Shown here: positions 44,323-54,852 of the stretch, in pieces | How positions within the stretch are numbered: the stretch's first letter is position 1 | How the letters are laid out: every line of letters starts with the position of its first letter | Source of the DNA: Legionella cincinnatiensis | Lineage (GTDB): Bacteria > Pseudomonadota > Gammaproteobacteria > Legionellales > Legionellaceae | Length of the DNA: 64,000 nt | Direction: 5' to 3' | Assembly (NCBI RefSeq): GCF_900452415.1 | Contig: NZ_UGNX01000001.1 | Span: 1,240,001 to 1,304,000 of the forward strand | The notes under the pieces: generated by a model | What the model was told of the DNA's origin: nothing | What the model saw: only the letters and a program-made list of their open reading frames with translations | Databases searched by the model: none | Translations under genes and position numbers: made by a program

Positions 44323-45363
44323 TTAGATTAATTGATCCCGTGTTTGCAAAAACTCTTGCAGCGATTTAGGTAATATTTTGCGTATTGCAACAGTCATCCT
44401 TTGTTCGTGTTTCTGCCAAAGAATGCCTAAGTAAATGATACCTAATCCAATAACAGTAAGAATTATGGGAAAAAAATAACTGTCTTTAAATATATCATAA
44501 GCCAGATGCCCTAAATAAAAGCAAACCCCAATTCCGCCAAAAACAGTAAATACTTTTCTACTAAGAATTATTCCGATTAAAATGAGTAAGAGATTAATAC
44601 ATAAGTATATAAATTTAGACAGTTCATGATCTGAATGTTGTGCGCTTAAGCCACCCCAAAATGTAAGTACACCAAATATATACAACCAAAAAGCATAATC
44701 TTCGGACTGTCTCGATTGAAAATCAACCCAAAATCCAATGACTAGCATTATTAATCCAAAATACATAGAAACTTTAGCACTGAGATCAACAGTGCTTTCT
44801 CCGCCAGTAAGCATGGCAGTAAGGTCCATCGACATATACCATAATGTAATTGCTATTGGCATGATCATGAAAGGATAGCGATAAATCCAAACCATAATAA
44901 TGCCAACAGCGAGAGTACCTAGCTCCATAAATATCCAATGCCATTTTATATAGTAATTATATTCCCGGAAAACAGTATCATCAGGAGGCCACCATCCCAT
45001 TCCCTTTTGTAATCCATAAATCGCTAAGGGAGTAAGGCATACAACAAATGTGGCACATATTTCAGCGGGAACAATAAATCCTTTTTTGTAAAAAATATCG
45101 GATAATGATAACCCTAATATGGCATAACAGACACAGAGAAATAAGATACCCCAACCCCCGAAAAGTTCCCAACCTAGAGTCATAAATAGGCTCATAGAAC
45201 TAATTGCTATTAATCCTCCTAAATAATAGAGAACATTAGTTAATCCAAATCCTTTATTTTGACCTGGTTGCTTTCTGATGAATTCGATAAGTTCTTCTGA
45301 TTGCTTTTGGGTAATGATCTTTGCTTCCACAGCTTTATTAATGATGTCTCGAGTAATATTCAT
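44323..45363 (-). CDS. Polytopic membrane protein (DUF2157-like)
   Basis: This is a 346-aa protein. A short soluble N-terminal helix pair (residues 1-40, ending EELIEFIRKQPGQ) precedes about nine hydrophobic helices. The first membrane segment has NVLYYLGGLIAISSMSLF, a pattern I associate with DUF2157-type proteins. The end is basic and cytoplasmic. Function is unknown. It is followed at 45455 by the DUF945 gene upstream on the same strand, with 91 bp between them, so they may share a transcript. Confidence 0.6.
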   Translation of the reverse strand: MNITRDIINKAVEAKIITQKQSEELIEFIRKQPGQNKGFGLTNVLYYLGGLIAISSMSLFMTLGWELFGGWGILFLCVCYAILGLSLSDIFYKKGFIVPAEICATFVVCLTPLAIYGLQKGMGWWPPDDTVFREYNYYIKWHWIFMELGTLAVGIIMVWIYRYPFMIMPIAITLWYMSMDLTAMLTGGESTVDLSAKVSMYFGLIMLVIGFWVDFQSRQSEDYAFWLYIFGVLTFWGGLSAQHSDHELSKFIYLCINLLLILIGIILSRKVFTVFGGIGVCFYLGHLAYDIFKDSYFFPIILTVIGLGIIYLGILWQKHEQRMTVAIRKILPKSLQEFLQTRDQLI

Positions 45364-45454
45364 TACTGCATCCTTGAAGCATACCTTTTATCAATTATAG
45401 CTTAGAAATTTAATTAAAAATTCTTAAAGCAGTTGCTCAAGAGACAAAGGAAAT

Positions 45455-46858
45455 TTATCTCAACATATCTGGAGTAAATAATTTTCCATTCACAATAATT
45501 TTTTGGTTTTCTAATTTAAATTGAAGTATGTACTCTTTATCTTTAATTTTTAAAAAACCTTTCTCGACTAAATTTTGTAGTATTTGATTGGCTTGATTCT
45601 TGGCCTCTTCATCTAAATCGGTTGCAATTGATGTTGGATTCGTAGAAGATTGAGGCAATGTTGTTGGGTTTTGCGAAGTTTGTTCCGTTTGTTGGTTACC
45701 CTTTAGTTTACTTTTAATTGATGAAGTTATCAGCTCTTTTACTATCGTAATAGGGGCTTTAAAATAGCCTTGGCCTTGAACTTGTTGCATGGCTTTAGAT
45801 AAGTCATTTATTTCTTCTGTTTGTGGAAGTGATATTTTAAAATGACCTACAATTTTTCCTTCAGGTAAATTGATAGTCATTTCAGAAAGTTCTAATACCG
45901 GACCTTTACTAAGAAGTTTCGGTAATTCAGTAGCTATGCTTGATGCCACAAGGTGAGGATCGCTGTTTTGCGTCATATTGAATATTTGTTTATTCAGCTT
46001 AGCCATAACTTCTGGGTCTAAATTTTTTAAACTCAATTTCACTATGGCCGGGCTATAATTTTGGTTGTTGGCCAATAATTTTTGTAATGAAAGTTTGTAA
46101 TCAAAGTCTAGTGTTTCATTTGTGATATCAGAACTTAAAATGAAGTCAAATTCTTTTAAATCTAATATATTTTGGCTGTTTGAGGTTACGGAAATGGAGG
46201 AAATATTAAAATGGGACTGTCCAACCCATAACCACTCCTGGATACGTTTTGAATTAAATGTATGAGTTATTAGGCCTATTTTAAAGACAGTATTATTGGT
46301 GGAACCATCAATGCCATAGAATTTTAGAGAGCTATCTAAATTATCTATATTTGAAGAAAGACGAAGTAAAGCACTTAAGCCCATCCAATTAAATTGAAGC
46401 TCGTCATTATTGGGTACCGTCTTAGTATGCATGCCAAAAGATGGGAGGTTGTATTTTATAATGATCTGGTTTAAATAATTGATGAATGCTCTATAATGAG
46501 TTTCAGGTTGCGTTGTAATTGCACCCATTCCAAAATATATTCCATCATTTGTAAAAAAAACGGGACCATGTTTGATCGTAATCGGTAGCGTCATTTCCAA
46601 ATCAAGAGGAGGTTCTGTTTGTGAGATACCCTTTTTATCCGTAATCGTTTGGGCGGGAATGTGCATTTTGAATACCCATAGGGCTTTAGATGAGAACCAA
46701 CCATGTTGGAATTTATCAATTTGGACACTCATTATTGAATTCTGGGGCATTATATTGATGATGTTACTTAGCGTATTTTTCACCATCAGACCCATAAGGT
46801 CATAAGTAATAAGAATAAGTACTACTAGAGATACGAGAAATCCAAGCCATTTTTTCAT
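45455..46858 (-). CDS. DUF945 (YdgA-like) periplasmic protein
   Basis: This 467-aa protein has one N-terminal signal/anchor helix (residues 4-24) and then a large periplasmic part. The early QIDKFQHGWFSSKALW and ITIKHGPVFF segments are typical of DUF945. Repeated amphipathic strands follow, with a low-complexity Gln/Thr/Pro/Ser linker at about 385-415. The E. coli relative YdgA is an inner-membrane protein of unknown role. No ribosome site is obvious. Confidence 0.8.
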   Translation of the reverse strand: MKKWLGFLVSLVVLILITYDLMGLMVKNTLSNIINIMPQNSIMSVQIDKFQHGWFSSKALWVFKMHIPAQTITDKKGISQTEPPLDLEMTLPITIKHGPVFFTNDGIYFGMGAITTQPETHYRAFINYLNQIIIKYNLPSFGMHTKTVPNNDELQFNWMGLSALLRLSSNIDNLDSSLKFYGIDGSTNNTVFKIGLITHTFNSKRIQEWLWVGQSHFNISSISVTSNSQNILDLKEFDFILSSDITNETLDFDYKLSLQKLLANNQNYSPAIVKLSLKNLDPEVMAKLNKQIFNMTQNSDPHLVASSIATELPKLLSKGPVLELSEMTINLPEGKIVGHFKISLPQTEEINDLSKAMQQVQGQGYFKAPITIVKELITSSIKSKLKGNQQTEQTSQNPTTLPQSSTNPTSIATDLDEEAKNQANQILQNLVEKGFLKIKDKEYILQFKLENQKIIVNGKLFTPDMLR

Positions 46859-47266
46859 TATGATTTAACTGTATTCCATTACCTTCGTCATTTAGTATTA
46901 GTCTAAAAAGCATATTTTGTAAAATGAGTTAGAGTTTATTTGCAGCAGACAATATCGTGCAACGAACATTCTTTAAATATACAAAATTTTAGAATACTAT
47001 AGATAATGTCTTAGAGGCATGCCGTTATATTTTTTAATCAAAAACAAGGAGATAAGCTATTTTTCTGGAGGTGTGTAAGTATTAAGGACAAAAACGTTTT
47101 TTTCATTGGAATTATTCTGAAATATTGAAGCTAAATGAGTTAGAGCACAGGGTTGGTTTGGGAGAATGGAGTCAGAATAAAAAACAGCATCAGATATAGA
47201 AGAGTTTGATGCGGCATAGAAAATCTATTCTTTTAATCTTACATATCTTTATAAAAGGACATGGGT
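46859..47266. other. Divergent intergenic region
   Basis: These 408 bases separate the DUF945 and secreted-repeat genes. The sequence is AT-rich with a good AAAGGA site just before 47267. No repeat, RNA or small gene stands out. Confidence 0.4.
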
Positions 47267-49219
47267 ATGAAAAGACTATCAATAAATAAAATAATTACTG
47301 GGGTATTGTTATTCTTAATGATAACGATAGTACAGGCACAAAGCCCTTTATGGACATTTACACCCGACAATAATTTTCCACCCGTGGTGAAAGTAAGCAG
47401 TACGGGAAACGCAACTATTAAATACGTCATTCAAAATCGCTCCTCTAAACCACATAGTTTGGTTATTAAGCCTATTCCAGGAATAAGCCAAACCGCTCCT
47501 TGTGTCGTTAAAGGTAAGGGAGTGTGTAATTTAGAATTGACTGTGACCGGTAGTGCCTTACCAACAAATGGTGTTTTTGGTGGTCCCTCTCTGTGCCAGA
47601 AAAACGCTAATGGGACCCCCAACCCAAATCAATGCTACCAGCCTAGTCCTGGAAACCTGTTGCAAGTAACTACGGTCAGCGGTCCAACAGCAAGTATTAC
47701 TGTTAATCCAAACCTGTTAAATCTTACTGCTGGCGGAAATTATGGCCAGGTTACCGTGCAAAATTTATCTGCTACAACTGCAGTTGAAGGTTTGAGGGCT
47801 GTAATACCGCAAGGCAGTCAGCTTACCGTAGATTCTACACATACTACATGCACCAATACACTACCAGCAAATCAATCGTGTATCTTTGCATTTCTTCCAG
47901 GTAATACAGTAGAAGACGTCAACATAGAAATAACAGGAAGCAATGTTACATCAGCAGTTCCAGTAGAAGTTAAAGTGTCGTCCGCAAGCCAAGTCACGAT
48001 CACAGTTAATCCCAGTCAATTAACGCTTACTGTGAATGGTGCTTCTGGGCAGGTATCAGTACATAATACATCTGCTGCAACAGCGGTTGAAGGTTTAAAT
48101 GCTGTAATCCCCTCAACAAGCCAAGTTACTATTGATCCTTCTCATACCACATGCACTAATACATTGGCAGCAAATCAAAATTGTATTTTTGGATTTTTAC
48201 CAGGTAATGTAGCTGAAAATATCATTATAAATATTTCGGGAAGTAACACAACATCTAGTGTTCCTGTAAGTGTTAGTGTGACGAACAATACGATGAGTTC
48301 TCTTGCGTATGTAGGCGCCTTAGCACCTCCTTATGTAAATCTTTGTACTATTACTAATGGAAGTTTTAATACGGCATGCCAACAAACAGGAGATTATAAT
48401 TTTACCCAGTCAATTATTCAAATAGTCATTAATTCTATTGGTAGTAAAGCTTATTTGGTTCAGTTTGATAGCCAGGGTAATCCACTTCCTGTTATTGTAT
48501 GTAATATAACGCCACAAGGTAATTTGGCTGCATGCGTTAACGCAGATGATGCCACACATTCTTTATTGAGTTTAGCTCTGAGTACTAGTGGAAAGGCTTA
48601 TTTTACAACAAACATTACGCCACCTGCTAATTCATCAAGTATTTATTCTTGTGATGTAGACAGCATGACTGGATTATTTACTAATTGTAATTCTATTTTT
48701 AGTTTTGATTCTAATGTTATTGCTCCTGGGATCACGCTCAGTACTGATAATCAAAAGGCTTATGTGAGCTATAATGGGTTCAATGCTGGCACTTTCCAAG
48801 ATGGAGTTTATGAGTGTGATTTGACAAGTAATAGTTGCATACCCAGACCAATGACTCGGAATTTTACTAATTGGTTTTTCGGCAATATAGTCCTTAATCC
48901 TACTCATAATCTTCTTTATATGGTGGGTAATCAAGATAATGATCAAAGCAGAGGAGATATTTTTGTATGTGATCCAAGTACAGATCCTATGGAGTGCGGT
49001 CTTTCTTTCACTTCTCTTGGGAATGGAATAGTTTTCGGAAGCAATATTGCTTTTGGTGAGAAAATTGTTTTTGGTCACAGTCAACCTCAGTTGTATGTAA
49101 CTACTCCAAATACGGTAACTAGTTGTGATCTGGATAATAATGGGGGACTTAACAACTGTACTCAGGGTAGTGCCACAATTACTGGGGCATCGGGTCTTGC
49201 TGTAAATCCAAATACCTAA
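47267..49219 (+). CDS. Secreted repeat protein, two Ig-like repeats plus propeller-like region
   Basis: This is a 650-aa protein with a signal peptide (residues 1-25, ending IVQAQS). Two tandem repeats of about 97 residues (about 145-240 and 243-338) share ITVNP, LTAGG/LTVNG, QVTVQNLSA, AVEGL.AVIP, THTTCTNTL and CIF.FLPGN. These are beta-rich and resemble bacterial Ig-like domains. The remaining 310 residues have blades such as GKAYFTT, QKAYVSYNG and HNLLYMVGN, each with Cys pairs, suggesting a seven-bladed propeller. The role is unknown; surface or secreted adhesion is a guess. The ATG at 47261 is also in frame, but 47267 has better spacing to AAAGGA. Confidence 0.75.
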   Translation: MKRLSINKIITGVLLFLMITIVQAQSPLWTFTPDNNFPPVVKVSSTGNATIKYVIQNRSSKPHSLVIKPIPGISQTAPCVVKGKGVCNLELTVTGSALPTNGVFGGPSLCQKNANGTPNPNQCYQPSPGNLLQVTTVSGPTASITVNPNLLNLTAGGNYGQVTVQNLSATTAVEGLRAVIPQGSQLTVDSTHTTCTNTLPANQSCIFAFLPGNTVEDVNIEITGSNVTSAVPVEVKVSSASQVTITVNPSQLTLTVNGASGQVSVHNTSAATAVEGLNAVIPSTSQVTIDPSHTTCTNTLAANQNCIFGFLPGNVAENIIINISGSNTTSSVPVSVSVTNNTMSSLAYVGALAPPYVNLCTITNGSFNTACQQTGDYNFTQSIIQIVINSIGSKAYLVQFDSQGNPLPVIVCNITPQGNLAACVNADDATHSLLSLALSTSGKAYFTTNITPPANSSSIYSCDVDSMTGLFTNCNSIFSFDSNVIAPGITLSTDNQKAYVSYNGFNAGTFQDGVYECDLTSNSCIPRPMTRNFTNWFFGNIVLNPTHNLLYMVGNQDNDQSRGDIFVCDPSTDPMECGLSFTSLGNGIVFGSNIAFGEKIVFGHSQPQLYVTTPNTVTSCDLDNNGGLNNCTQGSATITGASGLAVNPNT

Positions 49220-49317
49220 TTAGTTTATTGTGAGTATCGTTTATTCTTATAGGATTTATGATACTCACACTTAAGTAAGTGATACTTTCGTATCCCTTTA
49301 GTGAGTTTGTAAAGAGT

Positions 49318-50535
49318 CTAATGTTGTTCAAAATAATCGGGCGGCACACCATAAATAGAACAAGCCAAAGCTTTACTGGATTTATTTTCCCAATCAGGAT
49401 TTTTAAGCACCTCCATTGCATTTTCATAACCTGTTTTCATCCGATAATTAATCGCTGAGCGAACAAAGTTATAATCTTTGAACGAATGAGCAAAAGGAGT
49501 ACCGCGATAAATAATATGCACCACGCTGAAATGTTTGCTATGTCCCAATTCCAGTATTTTTTTAACTTCAGGATCTTTTTTTGCTTCTGGACTTAATTTT
49601 TCACCTAAAAACTGTATGGCTGCCTGTAAGTTTTGGCGGCTGGTGTAAACGTTTGTGAGCCGTCGAGAGTGGCTGGCGTAACGAATGTCTTTTTGTCTTT
49701 CCTCAAGTTCATCCATGGTTTGTGGTAATCGTCCGCGCAGACTGAAGCAATCAACTACAAAACATAATGTATCCAGTTCTGGTAAGGCATCCAGCACGGT
49801 TACAAGAGGCGTATTCGCATAAATACCCCCATCCCAATAATAATCATCACCAATTTTAATTGCTGGGAAGCCTGGGGGAAGAGCTCCGCTTGCCATAACA
49901 TGCTCTGGTGTAATAGTCATCTTTTGATTATTAAAAAACTCCATTTCACCGGATGACAAATTGACTGCTCCTAGACATAGGGTAATTTTTTTATCATTAA
50001 TGCGATCAAAATCAATTAAATTTTCTAACGTCTTTTTGAGGAGGGAGGTATCGTAATAACTGAGGTTATCAGGAGTATCATAAGTTAGGGGGGTTGGTGG
50101 AATAATACGGGGTTTAAAAAAACCATCCAAACCGTAGAGAACTGCATGCATAGCGCCCATTTGATTGTGCACATGATGTAAAAAATTTGGAATTTCCCTA
50201 TCATAAAATATATCTGTCCATATTTTGGGCACAATAGTATCCCAAAACGAGGTTAATTTTTCTATTTGCTTATTTCTTGGGTTTCCAGCAATAATCGCAC
50301 TATTAATGGAGCCTATCGAGACGCCTGCCAAAAAATCAGGATTGTATCCTTTTTTGTGAATAGCGCAAAATGCCCCGACTTGATAAGCCCCTAATGCACC
50401 ACCTCCCTGAAATACACAGGCAATTCTTTCGTAGGTTTGTTTGGTATTTTTTAAAGCGGCTGTAGGCTTATTGATACGGCACAAAGGGCTTTTATGATGT
50501 TTTGAGGATGCTTCTTCTTTAATTTTTCTGCCCAT
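49318..50535 (-). CDS. Patatin-like phospholipase (DUF3734 type)
   Basis: This 405-aa lipid acyl hydrolase has the oxyanion loop FQGGGALGAYQVG, the nucleophile elbow GVSIGS with Ser73, and the catalytic Asp in WDGGIYANTP (about residue 235). Conserved C-terminal RRLTNVYTSRQNLQAAIQFL marks the DUF3734 subgroup. Patatins release fatty acids from phospholipids. Legionella carries many such enzymes, some translocated. There is no signal peptide. A TTG at 50568 is in frame, but the ATG at 50535 is preferable. Confidence 0.88.
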   Translation of the reverse strand: MGRKIKEEASSKHHKSPLCRINKPTAALKNTKQTYERIACVFQGGGALGAYQVGAFCAIHKKGYNPDFLAGVSIGSINSAIIAGNPRNKQIEKLTSFWDTIVPKIWTDIFYDREIPNFLHHVHNQMGAMHAVLYGLDGFFKPRIIPPTPLTYDTPDNLSYYDTSLLKKTLENLIDFDRINDKKITLCLGAVNLSSGEMEFFNNQKMTITPEHVMASGALPPGFPAIKIGDDYYWDGGIYANTPLVTVLDALPELDTLCFVVDCFSLRGRLPQTMDELEERQKDIRYASHSRRLTNVYTSRQNLQAAIQFLGEKLSPEAKKDPEVKKILELGHSKHFSVVHIIYRGTPFAHSFKDYNFVRSAINYRMKTGYENAMEVLKNPDWENKSSKALACSIYGVPPDYFEQH

Positions 50536-50878
50536 GCTTATTATTCCCACTGTCCTTATTATTAACAATTATAATCGATAATTACAGAATTTTGGCAAGA
50601 AAAGAGTAAATTCCTTGGATAAATGATGTAACATCAAGAAAATGTTATTTAATGCCAGTTCAAAGAGTAAAATTTGGTCATTAAATATTTTCTTAAGATC
50701 GAAAAGCAGCTTTCAAAAATGTTCAACCAAAACTTTATCTTAAAACAGATCCATTCGTTTTTAAATACAATAGATTATAGCTGCTTATGATTACATAAAA
50801 ACTGAATAAAAACCAAAGGTTGTTTTTTCCTTAGTTGAGAAGGTGCCTAGACTCATCGAGCGGTTATTTGCCGACGCT
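50536..50878. other. Gene-free stretch between patatin and cyclase
   Basis: These 343 bases are AT-rich. I see no gene, repeat or strong hairpin. The patatin promoter and the end of the cyclase gene lie here. Confidence 0.35.
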
Positions 50879-52444
50879 CTAATAAACTGAATAAACTGAT
50901 ATTTTTAAGGATTTCCCTTTTAAGGATACTTTATCAACTAACTGAATGGTATACAATTCTGGATGCTTCATCGCTTTGTAACATGCTTTACTGATCAAAA
51001 GCTCATGTCCATAAGCTTTGGTAAGATTTTGAATACGTGATGCGGTATTAACCATATCACTAATCACCGTACCTTCTAAACGACCTTCCGCGCCTATAAT
51101 TCCTAATATAGCCTCCCCTGTATTAATCCCAATCCCAATTTTTACCTCTTCTTTTATTTTTAAGACCTCCTCTTGATTGAGTTTCGCAAGTTCTTCCAGA
51201 ATCATTTTTGCAGCTTTTACTGCATCATCCGCATTAGTTGCTTCTTTAGGGAATAAGGCCATTATGGCATCACCTATATATTTATCAATGAAGCCATTAT
51301 TTTCTGATATCACTGGAGCAATTCGTTTTAATATCATATTAATAAAATCAAAATTTTCCTGCGGTTTCAATACCTCAGAAATAGCCGTAAAATTGCGTAT
51401 ATCCACAAACAAAACGGAAATAGTTTTTCTTGTATAATTACCTAAGTCTATTTCAAGAATATTCTGTTTTTGCAGTAATTCTATGAGTTGACGAGGTACA
51501 AAGCGTTCAAATGAGCATGTGATCAAATCTTGTTTTCTAAAAAATAAATAGACTAAGACAGACATTCCCAACATAGCCGCAATGGACACACCCAAAAGAA
51601 TAAGTTGACTGTTCAAAGCTGAACGATTGCTTTCATTATATACTTTACGGGGTTGCTCAATTTTAATGAGTCCAATAGGTTTATCAGTAAAATCCTTAAT
51701 GAGCAGATAACTTAAATAAGTAGTGTTATTTAGTGGTTGGGTATAAATTAATTTATGTGAATTTAATTGATCAATTATTTTTTTATCCTCGGGATTTTTT
51801 TGCATGCGAGCTAAAGAAATTAAATAAATAGGGATGTTCAAATCACTACTTAAGTGGTTTAAATATTCAGATGTTAATATTCGTCCAAAAACCATATACC
51901 TAAGGGTTGATTTAGTATTATGAGAATCTTTAATGAAGCTTATACTGAAATAACCTATATTATTATTGGCCAGCGCCATGAATCCTGATGATTCATATTG
52001 TTTTTTTATAACAGAATAATATTTTCCTTTATTGGTCAATAAATCCAATCCATTGTTTTTGAAGAATGATATAATATGCGGTTCAATAGGGATGCTTTTC
52101 TTATGAGCTAAATCAAATCCACTAGACCAGACAACTTTTCTATTGTTATCAAAAATCAAAACGTAATTTACTTTATTTTTAATAAAAAAATCTTCTGGGA
52201 GATAGGGGTTTATAATATTTGAATTTTTATTTTGGATAAAGTCATGAACTTTATCCAAAGAATCATTATTTAAAATTGTAATTAATATATGAGCTATACG
52301 TCTTGCGTTATCCATAGCAATATTTTGCTCTAATTTTTGAAATCCCTTCACTAATAATGAGCCTGATACTATTAAAATTAAAGAAACAAGTAGTATCCAT
52401 AGAGTAATAATGAGAAAAATAATTTTAGTTCGAGAATGTATCAT
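50879..52444 (-). CDS. Membrane-bound class III adenylate/guanylate cyclase
   Basis: This 521-aa protein has two membrane helices (about 8-32 and 275-300) enclosing a periplasmic sensor of about 240 residues (VNYVLIFDNNRKVVWSSG is PAS/Cache-like). The cytoplasmic catalytic domain (about 335-510) has SVLFVDIRNFTAISE (first metal Asp), DKYIGDAIMALFP (second metal Asp) and GEAILGIIGAEGRLEGTVISDMVNTASR. The substrate-specifying residues cannot be read safely, so cAMP is likely but not certain. A TTG at 52456 is in frame. Legionella has several such cyclases. Confidence 0.88.
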   Translation of the reverse strand: MIHSRTKIIFLIITLWILLVSLILIVSGSLLVKGFQKLEQNIAMDNARRIAHILITILNNDSLDKVHDFIQNKNSNIINPYLPEDFFIKNKVNYVLIFDNNRKVVWSSGFDLAHKKSIPIEPHIISFFKNNGLDLLTNKGKYYSVIKKQYESSGFMALANNNIGYFSISFIKDSHNTKSTLRYMVFGRILTSEYLNHLSSDLNIPIYLISLARMQKNPEDKKIIDQLNSHKLIYTQPLNNTTYLSYLLIKDFTDKPIGLIKIEQPRKVYNESNRSALNSQLILLGVSIAAMLGMSVLVYLFFRKQDLITCSFERFVPRQLIELLQKQNILEIDLGNYTRKTISVLFVDIRNFTAISEVLKPQENFDFINMILKRIAPVISENNGFIDKYIGDAIMALFPKEATNADDAVKAAKMILEELAKLNQEEVLKIKEEVKIGIGINTGEAILGIIGAEGRLEGTVISDMVNTASRIQNLTKAYGHELLISKACYKAMKHPELYTIQLVDKVSLKGKSLKISVYSVY

Positions 52445-52873
52445 TTTATTACTCAATTAGAGTTAATGATCTGACTGCGTGCTAACTATTTGTATAGATA
52501 TTCTATTTCTTCAGTTTCGAATTAATTTAATTATAGTTCACCCCTTCATAGGTAAGACATTGTACTTATGGAAATACTGAGGCTATGAAAAAATTAGAGC
52601 AAATGGCTGTATTGCAAAAAAGAGGATTAGAAATGAGGGTAGATTATGAAAAATCGGGGTAAATTAATTATAAATGGGCATAGAGTATCTCCATAGCCAA
52701 CCCATATTTGGTAGATTGGCTGCGGCTTTGTTTATGATGCGAGAACAAATGAACTTGATTGTTTCATTTTTTGCTTTGGACTCGCATTTTAATTTAAAAT
52801 TGAAAAGTTCTTTTTATTAATCAAATAATTGCCAAATAGGTTCATCATTAACAGTGAAATATAAACTATAAAA
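52445..52873. other. Gene-free stretch
   Basis: These 429 bases are AT-rich. The only open frame is 26 codons on the + strand from about 52585 and is not convincing. No RNA or repeat is visible. Confidence 0.4.
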
Positions 52874-53989
52874 TCAGTAATAACATTTAGGGATGTTCTC
52901 GACTTGGGTTGACATGGTATTTTGTTGAAGTTTGTTTGTGAGTTGCTCCAATCCAGTAAGCGCAAATATTTTCACTGGCTCTAACGCAAGTGAGCACTCG
53001 GTAAATAAGGGATCAATGGCCGCTATATTTTTAACGTCTTCATTTATTTTTTTGATTAAATCCTCCAGGACGCTTTTTGTTTCGATTAAAGTATGATTAG
53101 AGTGTAGTATCGTTATCCGTTTGGATAACTTATTAATAACTTTTAATAACAAGCCACATACATCATTTACTTTATTTCCTACAGTTTTATCATCATTATT
53201 GATTATTGTTTTAAGTGCCTCAATAAATTGATTTGAATTTTTAATGGTTTTACCTTCAATAACTAATCCTGCTTTGGTAATACCTGTTGAAGGTATACCT
53301 CCTTTTTTTTGCAGTGACTTGTTAAGCTTAAAACAAACTTCATGAAGTCTATGAATAAATGTTTCTTCAAGAATATGAGTACAAATTGAGTGGAATAATA
53401 TGGTGCTCTTATCGGCATCTTCCGCATATTTTTTCAGTTCTCCCTCTAATTGATGAATCTTTTGTGAATCCAAATCAGGGTGGTTGATTTTTTTCCATTC
53501 TTTAATTAACAAGGGCATTTTAAGGAGATGCTGCATGGGGTGAATTAATCCATCTAAGAGTGAATTATATTTTATTGTTTTTTTAAACTCATTAAGCGGT
53601 GGCTGAAATAACTTCATGGTTGATTCATAATAAACACCAACCATTTTACTAGGCTCAAGAAACAAGATACCGAACTCTGAGTTAACTCTCGTTAATAAAT
53701 GCGTAATAAATTCATTGATTTTGTTTAACAATTCTTCTTCATCATCACAGTGACTGATGTATTCTTCGTTAAACTCTAGGGTAAGGGGTGTACATTCTGC
53801 AATTTTATTATATTGTTTCATTTGAAGCTCCACGAGCTTTTTAAATGGTTCGGTTAATCCATTGATGTACTGTTGTACGGTTGCATGATTAATCCAGATA
53901 CTAATCGATTTGGAGGATTGAATTACTGCATTTGTTGTTTTGCTAAATTCAAGCATACCCCTAGCTAAATTAATGAGATTTTTATTCAT
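52874..53989 (-). CDS. Helical orphan protein, effector candidate
   Basis: This 371-aa protein is soluble, rich in Leu, Lys, Asn and Ile, and predicted almost all helical, with repeated leucine spacings at about 80-120 and 260-345. There is no signal or membrane segment. I do not recognise the family. The end, TQVENIPKCYY, is short and uncharged. GGAGAG lies just before the ATG at 53989. Confidence 0.5.
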   Translation of the reverse strand: MNKNLINLARGMLEFSKTTNAVIQSSKSISIWINHATVQQYINGLTEPFKKLVELQMKQYNKIAECTPLTLEFNEEYISHCDDEEELLNKINEFITHLLTRVNSEFGILFLEPSKMVGVYYESTMKLFQPPLNEFKKTIKYNSLLDGLIHPMQHLLKMPLLIKEWKKINHPDLDSQKIHQLEGELKKYAEDADKSTILFHSICTHILEETFIHRLHEVCFKLNKSLQKKGGIPSTGITKAGLVIEGKTIKNSNQFIEALKTIINNDDKTVGNKVNDVCGLLLKVINKLSKRITILHSNHTLIETKSVLEDLIKKINEDVKNIAAIDPLFTECSLALEPVKIFALTGLEQLTNKLQQNTMSTQVENIPKCYY

Positions 53990-54162
53990 TTTCTCTCCAA
54001 GTCAAACGTACTTAAACCAATTAAAGAATATACTTTATGTAATGTGCTTGCATTATATGCATATTGGATTTAATAAGACACTTGTTGTGGATGAAAAAAT
54101 TATTTTCAAGTGTAAATATTTTCTAATTTTAATTAGGATATATTTACAATTCAGTTTCCACT

Positions 54163-54296
54163 GTCCCGTGGCTTGTCCGCGGGATCTAGAAAGATCTGTA
54201 TTTGAGTAATAAACTTATATACTTATCAAGATTACTGGATCCCGCGAACAAGCCACGGGACGTAGGATCTGGAGAAACGAATTGTCAACAGCCCCT
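54163..54296. repeat. Dispersed palindromic repeat, copy 2
   Basis: 24-base arms at 54163-54186 and 54238-54261 are complementary with one mismatch, around a 51-base spacer. After the right arm come gaattgtcaaca and gcccctgg, shared with the copy at 42918. Inside each arm cttgtccgcgg recurs, as at 54854-54941. The stretch 53990-54162 before it has no gene. Confidence 0.65.
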
Positions 54297-54307
54297 GGTA
54301 CAGGATC

Positions 54308-54754
54308 TTATTTCGTTTTTTGAGTCCAGTAGAGAACAAGTGCACTGGTAATTGCTGGGATTATTGCTAAGAAAGCAAAACCAAATAAATAAGAGAAAAA
54401 TAGTTCAATGAAAGGTGCTAAGAAAATAAGGAAGAACTCGGGGAATTTCCATATAATCAGCTGACGAATAAAAGCATCTAGTATAAATAATATTAATAAT
54501 GAAAGGTTGCCTATCTGAAATCCCAAAATAAAGTAGGGATAAGGTAGCACTGCAAGTGTTTTGCTTTTGAATGCAAACAACAAAGCTGTGGCGATAAAGG
54601 TAGAAAGAAAAATTAAAACGCCACTTAGCATGGAGTATGGCAAAGCAATAAGTGTAGAAATTGCTTCTCTATAACCAAAGATAATGAGCCAAAGCACACT
54701 ACCTAATAACCAAAAAATAAGCAGATATAGAGCAAATAATCTAAATTGTTTCAT
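54308..54754 (-). CDS. Small four- or five-helix membrane protein, unknown
   Basis: This 148-aa protein has hydrophobic helices at about 8-28, 37-63, 70-92, 105-125 and 126-143, with few charges. I do not recognise a family. The ATG at 54754 has GGATG upstream. It stands between two palindromic repeats. Confidence 0.5.
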   Translation of the reverse strand: MKQFRLFALYLLIFWLLGSVLWLIIFGYREAISTLIALPYSMLSGVLIFLSTFIATALLFAFKSKTLAVLPYPYFILGFQIGNLSLLILFILDAFIRQLIIWKFPEFFLIFLAPFIELFFSYLFGFAFLAIIPAITSALVLYWTQKTK

Positions 54755-54852
54755 GTAATTATTTCATCCTAAGTATAATATTTTTTCAAATCCTCTTGAA
54801 CCTTTTATACAGATAAGTTAATTATCAAGATGATATCTAAATATCCAGCAAT

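Noticed and set aside
52585-52665. A 26-codon + strand frame beginning MKKLEQM
   Set aside because: No ribosome site and no sign of conservation that can be judged here.
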